Assembly (NCBI GenBank): GCA_965602045.1 | Contig: CBFCXR010000085.1 | Coordinates: 1 to 9,855 of the forward strand | Reading direction: 5' to 3' | DNA: 9,855 nt | From: G020354785 sp965602045 | Lineage (GTDB): Bacteria > Bacteroidota > Bacteroidia > Bacteroidales > UBA10428 | Part shown: positions 1 through 7,400 of the stretch, piece by piece | How positions within the stretch are numbered: the first letter of the stretch is position 1 | Layout of the letters: the number at the start of each line of letters is the position of its first letter | Program-made: the position numbers and the translations under genes | Notes under the pieces: generated by a model | What the model was told of the DNA's origin: nothing | The model's database searches: none | What the model saw: the letters and a program-made list of their open reading frames with translations, nothing else

Positions 1-1
1 T

Positions 2-298
2 GCAAGTTTTAAAAACGGGGAAGGCTTTACCATATTAAGTGTTTCCATGGATATGAACAAAACCGCATGGAAAAATGCCGTTATAAAAGATAAGCTGGAA
101 TGGCAGAACCATGTAAGCGATTTAAAGGGATGGCGCAACGAAGCAGCTTTACTGTATAATATTTCAGCTGTACCATATTGTTACTTAATAGATGGAGACG
201 GGATTGTGGTAGCAATAAATCCCCGGGGAGAAAAACTGGAAAGCGAACTGAGAAAGCTGAGGAAAAAGTGGGTCCCCCTATTCTTTGAAAAGAAATAA
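2..298 (+). CDS. Thioredoxin-fold (TlpA/AhpC-TSA-like) protein, 3' end only
   Basis: The reading frame is open from the window edge, so this is the last 98 residues of a longer gene. The first ATG in view (47) is internal: the 15 codons before it already fit the family ('GFTILSVSMD' is the usual strand after the active-site helix). The segment continues with a Trp-containing helix, 'HVSDLKGW', 'AALLYNISAVPY', and 'YLIDGDGIVVAIN', followed by a charged C-terminal helix. This is the usual second half of periplasmic TlpA/resA-like thiol-disulfide oxidoreductases of Bacteroidota. The Pro of 'AVPY' (codon 173-175) sits where the thioredoxin cis-proline belongs, next to an uncommon Tyr where Thr is usual. 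The CxxC site would lie upstream of the window, so whether the protein is redox-active cannot be judged. It ends 15 bases from the convergent gene at 314-649. No terminator hairpin is visible between them. Confidence 0.8.
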   Translation, partial: ASFKNGEGFTILSVSMDMNKTAWKNAVIKDKLEWQNHVSDLKGWRNEAALLYNISAVPYCYLIDGDGIVVAINPRGEKLESELRKLRKKWVPLFFEKK

Positions 299-313
299 CT
301 TAGATTCCCATCT

Positions 314-649
314 CTATTTACCGGCTTTGACGCGCTTTTTTACCCTGTCCATCAAGGCTTTAAGCTTCTCAATTACAGCTGATGAATCATCTTCCTGGCT
401 TCCTGACTTTAATGCCACGGCCGTCCCACAACCCAAATCCGCCTCTAATTCGTCTAACTGGTCATCGGTATATTCTTTTCCATTCCACTTATACACACAT
501 TCGTTTTCAGTACAACATGCCGTTACGAATTTACCTGTGCATATTTCATCCTGTAAGCAGGTCTCTTCCGGATCTGATTCACAACTATACCAGGTTGTTA
601 CCAGAATTCCCAGTAAAATAACACTTAGTAAATAAAATTTCTTTTTCAT
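314..649 (-). CDS. Small cysteine-rich probable lipoprotein, function unknown
   Basis: This is a 111-residue protein I do not recognise. It begins with a Lys-rich n-region (K2-K4) and a hydrophobic stretch (about 5-19) ending in Trp-Tyr-Ser-Cys, with Cys23 as the candidate lipidated residue. The lipobox is imperfect, because Trp and Tyr replace the usual small or aliphatic residues, but Bacteroidota lipoboxes are relaxed. The residues after Cys23 (E-S-D-P-E-E) are acidic, which resembles the surface-export signals described for lipoproteins of this phylum. Six more cysteines (31, 37, 45, 46, 51, 74) could form three disulfides in an exported domain. The last 25 or so residues look like a basic amphipathic helix. 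The AsmA-like gene lies 128 bases upstream on the same strand, and a thioredoxin-fold gene converges from the other side. The length, signal and strand continuity make a real gene likely. An opposite-strand frame covering 285-635 has no recognisable character. Confidence 0.7.
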   Translation of the reverse strand: MKKKFYLLSVILLGILVTTWYSCESDPEETCLQDEICTGKFVTACCTENECVYKWNGKEYTDDQLDELEADLGCGTAVALKSGSQEDDSSAVIEKLKALMDRVKKRVKAGK

Positions 650-711
650 ATATGTATCTTTTAATTGCTTAATTAATGTTCAATTTATCCGAATACAATA
701 ACAAACTCTTA

Positions 712-719
712 CAAATTTA
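712..719 (-). promoter_or_regulatory. Possible -7 element for the cysteine-rich lipoprotein gene
   Basis: Read on the minus strand, this octamer is TAAATTTG, an exact match to the Bacteroidota -7 consensus TAnnTTTG. It lies about 63 bases before the start codon at 649. No TTTG or TTG is found at the expected 17-23 base distance; the nearest candidate (732-735) is only 12 bases away. In such AT-rich DNA a chance match is quite possible. If it is real, the small gene has its own promoter, separate from the AsmA-like gene upstream. Nothing else is seen in 650-777. Confidence 0.25.
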
Positions 720-777
720 CTTCTTTAATAACAAATTAAATGAAAAAGTCTATACAAATTCTTTGCCAAAAAATAAA

Positions 778-3700
778 TCAGTTTACTCCCGTATTGTAAT
801 TTGCTATATTTGGATGAAACCTTATATTTAATAATCCTTCACTTACCTTAACCCTGCTTCTCATTTTCTCCTGATCGCTTTTATTATCAAGTCCGCTGCG
901 TCTTTTTCCATCAATACTATAAGATTTTACCAGAGTACCTTTCCGGCCTGTACTGGTAATTTCATCTCCTATTTCATCCTGCTTTTCAATGCGTTTCTTT
1001 GTTTTACCAGTCAGTATATCACTTAAAAATACAATAAAATGATAGGAATAATCCTCACCAAAACTTTGCATTCCAAGGGCCGTTGCGTCAAGCTTATTGC
1101 TAACAACTAAAGTTGTTGGCACATAGATAGCATCCTGAAAAACGAATACATTGCTGTTGATTGTCTTAAATTCCAACCTATCCAGGCTACCAATTCCCTT
1201 AAGATGTTGTTCCATGTCTTTTACCGGCTGATAATTGTATATTCCACCTTTTTCCAATTTAATATCACCCCGCACATACATTTTATTTCGAATTATTGAA
1301 TCACCCTTAAAGTAAATCTGGGCATCGACTTTGGATGAAATAATGCCGGAAAGGTTCTCATGGGTTATGGAGGGTTCGTAAAAATCTTTAAAATTGTTGA
1401 AGTCTTCAAGTAGTCGGGTAACATTCATTTTTTCAATTCCATTCTTTACCCATAGCATCTTTTCTTCATCTTTAACAGAATATCTGACCGAAGTATTTAG
1501 TTTACCACCAAATCCATTAAATCTTAATTGATCAATCAGGTATAGACTGTCGGTAAGATTAAACAAGCCGGATACATTTTCCACCATGGCTTTCTTGTAT
1601 GTCAGGCTTTTTACACTTAGCTTTCCTTTTATTAAGTATTTGTAGTTAGGATCTTTGGTACCGGTACTTTTTGCTGCTGAAGTATCTTTATTTTCTACGG
1701 AAGTTACACGTGCATCTGCATTTCCTGCCATAAATGGTGCAAAAAAGCTATAATCAAGGTTACCCAGACCAAATCGTCCCTCAACATATAGTCGCGATGC
1801 ATGGTTTTTAATAACCGAATTATACAGGTTCACTATTTTAGTCGAATCTATGATAAAATCAATGCCACTATATATTCCATGCGTACTATTTATTTTAATG
1901 GTATCGGACTTCATGTGCAATTTTCCCGAAAGCTGCTTTACACTCACTAAAGTATCTGGCATGTCAACGGAGACCTTATCAAAATCGATACTAAATGTAC
2001 TGTTTTTAAATACCTGATCTTTTATCTGGTTTGGAATAGAATCGAGCTTCAACTTTCCTCCGGAGGTAATCTGAGCCGTAATTTCGCCAGATAAGTTGTT
2101 CACCAATGTATCCGGAAGTATAGAGTTGATTTCGCTCAGATTAAGCTTTATATTACTGGTTATATTGAATTCGGGAGCTTTAAGATTCTGAATTTTTGCA
2201 GAACCATAAAAGACACAGCTATCGGTTCTGACCTGAAACGACTTCAAATCGATTCCAAGATTTGAGGGTTCACTGAGCTTTCCTGACAATTGGGCATCGA
2301 AGGAAGTGTTATTAATGTTAATGCTGTGAAGCGGAATGTTAAGGTTAAGATCGCGGGCAGTTATATGGTGTAAATCGTATACCAACTGCCCGGATAATGA
2401 ATCGAGGGTCAAGGTCGAATTAAAAGCGAGAGAAAGATTAATGAAAGTAAGGTCAAGCTGACTTGTTTCAAGCAAATAATCAATAAAATCATTTCCAACA
2501 GAGTCCGGAAAGACACCTTTGGCATCGAGACGGGCCAGGAGTTGGCCCTTTGCATCAGATATTATAGTGTCTGGTATATATTCTTTGAACTCACCAAGAT
2601 CGATCTCAAGATTGGAATTGATTTTATATTGTTTACGATCGAGATTCTTCAGACTGAAATACATATCAGCGCTGCTCTTCCCGGTTTCGGCATGAAATTT
2701 CCCGATAGTAATACTTGTTGTTTTGTTATTCCTCATTTTGCCATTCGTGAGATAACCGGCGAAAGAAATGTTTTTTAAAGATGGATAACCAACTATTTGT
2801 ATATATCCATTCTTCATTGCAACATCCAGCTTCACCTCAGGCAGAATGGAATCAGAGACAAAGCCCTTTATCGAGGCATCCATATTCAGCATACCAGAAA
2901 CTTTTTTCAGACCAATATCTTCAAGTGTTTTTTTGGGGACGTATTTGATTAACTCATCAATATTGATTTGAGTACCTTGCATATGAATATCCATTTCTAT
3001 AGTATCCTTTATCACAGCACTTCCAATAATATTAAAATCAGCACCATCGGTTGACAAGATCAATTCTTTCACATCTACTGAATCTTCGGAATACGTCACA
3101 TTAAAATCAATCTCCGTCTCTCTCATAGAGCACAAATTTGTAGCTTTATAATTGCAGTTTGACAATTTCAGCACACCTTGCGCCGAACCGTGCAGGTATT
3201 CACCTCTTATTTCACCGTTTACTTCAGCTTTAGGAATTACTATCTGAGCACTTATCAAGTTCAGACTATCGTAATAGTTACAATGAATATCCCTCAATAT
3301 TAATTCTTTAAGCATAACATTCAGACCTGCTGAGGTGGTATCAGAAATATCTTTTTTTTTCGCATTGATTAAGAAATCAAAGTTGCTGGTGCCCCGGGTG
3401 TCGACGATGTAGCTGAAATCCACCCCTTTGATTTCAACCCTCATTATTTCAAATTCACCTTTAAAGAGCGGCCATGTTTTTGCGGAAACATAAGCCCTTT
3501 CAATTTTTGCCAGTGTTTCTTCCTCTGTAATTAGCGAATCGGATAAGCCAAAAGCATCGGGAGAACCAAGCCATACGCCTTCAAGTTTTATTGTTGCCAA
3601 AGGGAACCTCCGGATGAGGCTTAATGAAATATCGTCAATAACTATGGGTGCGTTAATAGATTTACCTATCTTCCTAAGTGCAATACCAGCAATCTCATTT

Positions 3701-3789
3701 TCCTTAAGTTTTGCTATAACAGAGAGTAAAATAATCATCATGAGAAACCCTGCCACGATGATACCAGATATCTTAAGTACTTTCTTCAT
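778..3789 (-). CDS. AsmA-like family protein, large membrane-anchored envelope protein
   Basis: This 1003-residue protein has one N-terminal membrane helix (about 7-27). It is followed by the hallmark AsmA start: 'INAPIVIDDISLSLIRRFP' (about 45-63) and then 'ATIKLEGVWLGSP'. The rest is long, beta-rich and repetitive, with many alternating 'L.L..I...' strands and Asn/Asp/Ser turns, as expected of the elongated AsmA/TamB-type groove proteins. The last ~180 residues resemble the AsmA C-terminal region of Bacteroidota: 'KGIGSLDRLEFKTINSNVF', an 'IYVPTTLVVSNKLDATALG' strand pair, then 'YSYHFIVFLSDIL' and a basic tail. Known AsmA-like proteins sit in the periplasm anchored to the inner membrane and are implicated in phospholipid transport to, or homeostasis of, the outer membrane. 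That role is inherited from the family, not shown here. The ATG at 3789 is chosen because the hydrophobic anchor follows directly. The promoter is not clear. An A9 run lies in the coding strand at 3360-3352 (Lys144-146). Confidence 0.82.
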   Translation of the reverse strand: MKKVLKISGIIVAGFLMMIILLSVIAKLKENEIAGIALRKIGKSINAPIVIDDISLSLIRRFPLATIKLEGVWLGSPDAFGLSDSLITEEETLAKIERAYVSAKTWPLFKGEFEIMRVEIKGVDFSYIVDTRGTSNFDFLINAKKKDISDTTSAGLNVMLKELILRDIHCNYYDSLNLISAQIVIPKAEVNGEIRGEYLHGSAQGVLKLSNCNYKATNLCSMRETEIDFNVTYSEDSVDVKELILSTDGADFNIIGSAVIKDTIEMDIHMQGTQINIDELIKYVPKKTLEDIGLKKVSGMLNMDASIKGFVSDSILPEVKLDVAMKNGYIQIVGYPSLKNISFAGYLTNGKMRNNKTTSITIGKFHAETGKSSADMYFSLKNLDRKQYKINSNLEIDLGEFKEYIPDTIISDAKGQLLARLDAKGVFPDSVGNDFIDYLLETSQLDLTFINLSLAFNSTLTLDSLSGQLVYDLHHITARDLNLNIPLHSININNTSFDAQLSGKLSEPSNLGIDLKSFQVRTDSCVFYGSAKIQNLKAPEFNITSNIKLNLSEINSILPDTLVNNLSGEITAQITSGGKLKLDSIPNQIKDQVFKNSTFSIDFDKVSVDMPDTLVSVKQLSGKLHMKSDTIKINSTHGIYSGIDFIIDSTKIVNLYNSVIKNHASRLYVEGRFGLGNLDYSFFAPFMAGNADARVTSVENKDTSAAKSTGTKDPNYKYLIKGKLSVKSLTYKKAMVENVSGLFNLTDSLYLIDQLRFNGFGGKLNTSVRYSVKDEEKMLWVKNGIEKMNVTRLLEDFNNFKDFYEPSITHENLSGIISSKVDAQIYFKGDSIIRNKMYVRGDIKLEKGGIYNYQPVKDMEQHLKGIGSLDRLEFKTINSNVFVFQDAIYVPTTLVVSNKLDATALGMQSFGEDYSYHFIVFLSDILTGKTKKRIEKQDEIGDEITSTGRKGTLVKSYSIDGKRRSGLDNKSDQEKMRSRVKVSEGLLNIRFHPNIANYNTGVN

Positions 3790-4035
3790 GTAAAAGCCGT
3801 TATCTTCTATCTCTTAGTTATTATAGTATGTAATACAATCCAACCTGCTTTATGAATTTAATGCAAAACAGGTATTGTTCAGTTACAAAAATTATTGATA
3901 ATAGATATCCTGAAAAAAAGTCCGTTTCAAGATAAATAGTTTTAGGTAAAGTAAACTAAAAATGAATTATTATCAATTATTTATACTAACTTTCGTGTTT
4001 ACAGAAATAGACTTCTTTTCAAAAAAAATAAAGCC
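3790..4035. other. Intergenic left part, no gene recognised
   Basis: This is the AT-rich stretch upstream of the minus-strand AsmA-like gene, and it should contain that gene's promoter. I could not find a convincing minus-strand TTTG / TAnnTTTG pair. The closest is TAATTTTTG, read on the minus strand near 3885-3893, which has one base too many. On the plus strand, TAACTTTC at 3987-3994 differs from TAnnTTTG only in its last base and lies about 40 bases before the small ORF at 4036, but no TTG lies at the right distance. A 27-codon frame at 3852-3935 has no features that support it. Confidence 0.4.
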
Positions 4036-4155
4036 ATGAAAAATGAAAAAAGTACCTCAAAGTCAAACATAAAGAAGGTCGCAGCAAAAAGCCATAAAGA
4101 AAAAAGAGCCGATAAAAAGGCCAAACGTGAAAAAGCTAAGCACGATAACTCATAA
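4036..4155 (+). CDS. Possible 39-residue lysine-rich small protein
   Basis: ATG at 4036 opens a 39-codon frame ending in TAA at 4153-4155. The product has 13 Lys and 2 Arg, with only 3 Glu and 2 Asp, plus 2 His. It contains no Cys, Trp, Phe, Tyr or Leu, so it is strongly basic and probably unstructured or a single helix. The alternating 'KEKRADKKAKREKAK' block (residues 21-35) is regular, which is unlike random AT-rich sequence. An A-rich leader (A8 at 4021-4028, then TAAAGCC) precedes the ATG, which suits initiation in Bacteroidota. A nucleic-acid-binding or ribosome-associated role would fit the charge, but this is a guess and I recognise no family. It lies alone in the spacer, 316 bases before the sensor gene. 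It could also be a chance A-rich frame. Confidence 0.42.
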   Translation: MKNEKSTSKSNIKKVAAKSHKEKRADKKAKREKAKHDNS

Positions 4156-4275
4156 CTATTCCTGATTTACGACAGATATTTGATTAATTTAGTAATACGC
4201 CTTATCTAAAATCATTCTAATTCGTTCCCTGTAAGGTTTTGAAATTGTTATACCTTAAGTCCAAAGCTACCTTAA

Positions 4276-4291
4276 TCCCGACTAAGCGGGA
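4276..4291. repeat. GC-rich short hairpin, TCCCG / CGGGA
   Basis: This is a perfect 5-base inverted repeat (4276-4280 and 4287-4291) around the six-base loop ACTAAG. It stands out as a GC-rich patch in a very AT-rich spacer. No T-run follows it, so it is not a typical intrinsic terminator. Short hairpins of this TCCCG...CGGGA type recur between genes in some Bacteroidota genomes (from general memory, not checked), so it may be a dispersed repeat. Confidence 0.5.
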
Positions 4292-4296
4292 CAGGC

Positions 4297-4315
4297 TATA
4301 ATGCTAAGCATTATA
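4297..4315. repeat. 9-base perfect palindrome with one central base
   Basis: TATAATGCT and AGCATTATA (4297-4305 and 4307-4315) are perfect reverse complements around a single central A. This symmetry is unlikely to arise by chance at this length. It could be a dimeric regulator site or, as RNA, a hairpin whose inner pairs open into a loop. It starts five bases after the GC-rich hairpin and lies about 64 bases upstream of the candidate -7 element of the sensor gene. Confidence 0.55.
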
Positions 4316-4353
4316 AGACACATCCATACATAAAAATCAATATGTCTCATAAT
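4310..4353. repeat. Imperfect 14-base inverted repeat abutting the promoter
   Basis: ATTATAAGACACAT (4310-4323) and ATATGTCTCATAAT (4340-4353) pair at 12 of 14 positions, separated by 16 bases. The left arm shares bases 4310-4315 with the right arm of the preceding palindrome, so the two structures cannot form fully together. The right arm touches the TTTG of the candidate -33 element at 4353-4356, a position suited to an operator. Confidence 0.42.
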
Positions 4354-4386
4354 TTGCACTATATTAAATAGCCGCTTTTAACTTTG
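4353..4386 (+). promoter_or_regulatory. Candidate Bacteroidota promoter of the sensor kinase gene
   Basis: TTTG at 4353-4356 and TAACTTTG at 4379-4386 match the Bacteroidota -33 (TTTG) and -7 (TAnnTTTG) elements exactly. They are 22 bases apart, within the 17-23 range known for this phylum. Transcription would start at roughly 4391-4394, giving a leader of about 80 bases before the GTG at 4472. No Shine-Dalgarno sequence is visible before that GTG. The arrangement fits a transcript that carries the kinase and the GH28 gene. Confidence 0.55.
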
Positions 4387-4471
4387 TATGAGAAGTTGGT
4401 CCTAATTTAAGTGTTAAATATTTGGAATACTCTCCTTGATATTCTATATTTATAGAAACAACTAGCATATT

Positions 4472-7400
4472 GTGAAGAGAATTTTAATTATTGGGTATAT
4501 AGTAGCTGTCTTATCTGTTGTTATTACAAATGCTCAATCGCAGCAGGCGATTCAAGAACATTATAAGTTTAAGTATCTTACGGTTGATCAGGGATTGTCA
4601 AATAATTGGGTAAGATCAATCTGCCAGGATTCACAAGGTTTTATATGGTTTGGTACCCAAAATGGAGCAAGTAAGTTTGATGGACAAACAATTGTATCAT
4701 ACAGACATGATCCTGATGACTCAACATCACTCTCATCTAATATACTTATTATAAATTTTCTGGATAGTAAATCTAATCTGTGGATTGGTACTAGTAAAGG
4801 TTTAGACCTCTATAATAGCGACTTTGATAATTTTATCAGATTTTCGCATAAAGATATTGACTGGCCAATAGGACAAGTATACTCAATAGCAGAAGATAAA
4901 ATTGGACAGCTATGGTTTGGTGGTATTACAGGGTTATATGCCTATAATTTAAACACCTCAGAAATTAAATATTTTAGTAATAAAGTAGGTAATCCACATG
5001 GGATTCCTCCATATTTAATTTACAGGCTATTAGCAGATAAAAATAATAACATATGGATTTCAATATTGAATGAAGGACTTTGTATTTACAATCAAAATGA
5101 TGGAAGTTTTAAATGTTTTAAAAATGAGCCCGAAGATCCTTCAACAATAAGCGACAACCGAATTGAAAAGCTCTATGAGGATAGTAAAGGTAATATATGG
5201 GCAGGAACAATGAATAATGGATTAAATCTTTTTGTACCTGAGAGTAATTCGTTTCTAAAGATTATCCCTGATTCAAATAATAGTTATTCTACAAGAGTAA
5301 GAGAAATATTTGAGGATCTGAGAGGAAATTTATTTATTGGAACGCGTAGTGGGTTATATGTTCATAATAATCAAACGAATGAATTTATTTCATATGCTTA
5401 TAAAGGTCATAGCTTTTCAAGTTTAAGTCAAAACTCAATATATTGTAGTTTTATTGATAAAACCAAAACACTTTGGATTGGCACATATTCCGGAGGCGTA
5501 AACTATACCAATTTAAACAAAAAGGAATTCACACATTATAAAGCTGGTAAAGACGACCATCATATGCTTTGTGGAGCTATTATATGTGCTATTACAGAAG
5601 ATCCAAAAGGAAACTTATGGGTAGGATCAGATAATGGTTTGAATTATCTGGATAGAATTACCCATAGCTTCAAATATTATTTTAACGATCCAAAGGATCC
5701 TTCTACTTTGAGCTATAATGATGTTAAAGCACTTGATTGGGATAATTACGGAAATTTATGGATTGGAACAAACAAAGGTGGGCTAAATTATTATAATGTT
5801 AAAACAGGTAATTTTAAATCGTATAAGCATGATCCTGATAATCCTAATAGTCTGAAAAGGGATAAAATATATGGTATAATGTGTGATATGCATAATAACC
5901 TCTGGATTTTGACAAACCCTGAGATCGAAAATCAATATTCAAATATTGATATTTTACCTGATGGATCGGATAAGTTTATTCATTTGAATGAAAAAGCATA
6001 TTTTGGATTTGATGAGGATGTAAACGGAGATGTATTTATTGGTGGAATAAACGGATTTTGGATATTCTCCAGGAGTGACAGTATATATAATTTTATTTCA
6101 AATGATACCCTGATTGATAGAGTAAACGTCATAAGATTAGATTCGAAAAAAAGAATATGGATTGGAAGTAATAAAGGCCTGATAAGATATAACAGGGAAG
6201 ACAAATCTTTTTTAGGGTTTTCTGTAGATAATGGTTATCCAGTTAATGAAGTTTTTGGAATTTTAGAAGATGACAGGAAAAATCTTTGGGTAAGTACTAA
6301 TTCTGGCCTGATAAAAATCACAAACATTGTTGAAGATATCAGAGACATTACATTCAGAGTTTTTGATAGTGAAGACGGATTACAAAGCATGCAATTCCAC
6401 TATAATGCATATTATAAATGCAGGTCAGGTGAAATGGCCTTTGGTGGTATAAATGGCTTCAATACTTTTTACCCTGCTGAAATAACTGAAGATACTGTAC
6501 CCCCAAGTGTAATCATAACAGATTTAATCATTTTTAATACTTCAACACCAATTGGTGAGAAGGTAGGGGGCAGATTAATTCTGGAGAAATCAATATCAGT
6601 TACCGAAGAAATAACACTTGGCAGAAAACAAAATGTTTTTACACTGGAGTTTGCTGCACTTCACTATGCAAATCCTGGAAAGAATACTTTTAAATATAAA
6701 CTTGAAGGTTTTGATAAAGACTGGCAATATAGAAAAGCAGGTAACAATTTTGCTACCTATACTAATTTATCTGCAGGCAAATATACCTTTATGGTTACTG
6801 CTGCAAATAATGATGGAGTTTGGAATGAGGAACCGGTTAGATTAAAAATTACTGTAATACCTCCATTTTGGAAAATATGGTGGCTTAGATTACTTGTAAG
6901 TTTTATATTCATTGGACAGGTTTTGGGCATTTATTTATATCGGGTACGTTCGATCAGAAAACGAAACTCTGAATTGGAAGAAGCTTTGGCACAGGCTAAA
7001 GAATCTGACAAGTTAAAATCGGCTTTCCTGGCAAATATGTCGCATGAAATTCGAACACCAATGAATGCAATAGTCGGCTTTACATCCTTGCTGAACGATA
7101 GAGATACGACATCGGAGGAGCGGGCTGAATTTATTCAGATCATTGAGTCGAATTCAAAAGACTTGCTTAAAATAATTGATGAAATTCTGGATCTGAGTTT
7201 GATAGAATCTAAACAGCTTAGGTTAACTAAACAAACATTCGACCTGAACGTTATAATCGATCATATATGCTCTTATTATTTGTTAAGTAATAGTGATTCA
7301 AAGGTAGAGTTTCGGAAAAATAATACACTACAAAGCCTTAAACTAAGACTTAACAGCGATAGTGTAAGACTTAAACAAATTCTTACTAACCTGATGGATA

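Noticed and set aside
285..635. Plus-strand 116-codon frame opposite the cysteine-rich lipoprotein
   Set aside because: It overlaps the end of the thioredoxin-fold gene and lies fully antisense to a frame with a signal peptide and a plausible lipobox; its own sequence is Ser-rich without any domain character.
3852..3935. 27-codon plus-strand frame in the spacer
   Set aside because: Short, no promoter or leader signal, and no composition bias to set it apart from chance.
4276..4291. Intrinsic terminator for the small ORF at 4036
   Set aside because: The stem is only five pairs, no T-run follows, and it lies 120 bases beyond the stop codon.
5980..6204. Minus-strand frame inside the propeller region
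   Set aside because: It is antisense to conserved Reg_prop repeats and its content mirrors them; the same applies to the antisense frames at 7592-7873, 8907-9131, 9345-9587 and 9603-9806.
4472..6480. Regular repeats in the DNA that might suggest a repeat array
   Set aside because: They are degenerate protein-level propeller blade motifs with little nucleotide identity, not a CRISPR or tandem DNA repeat.
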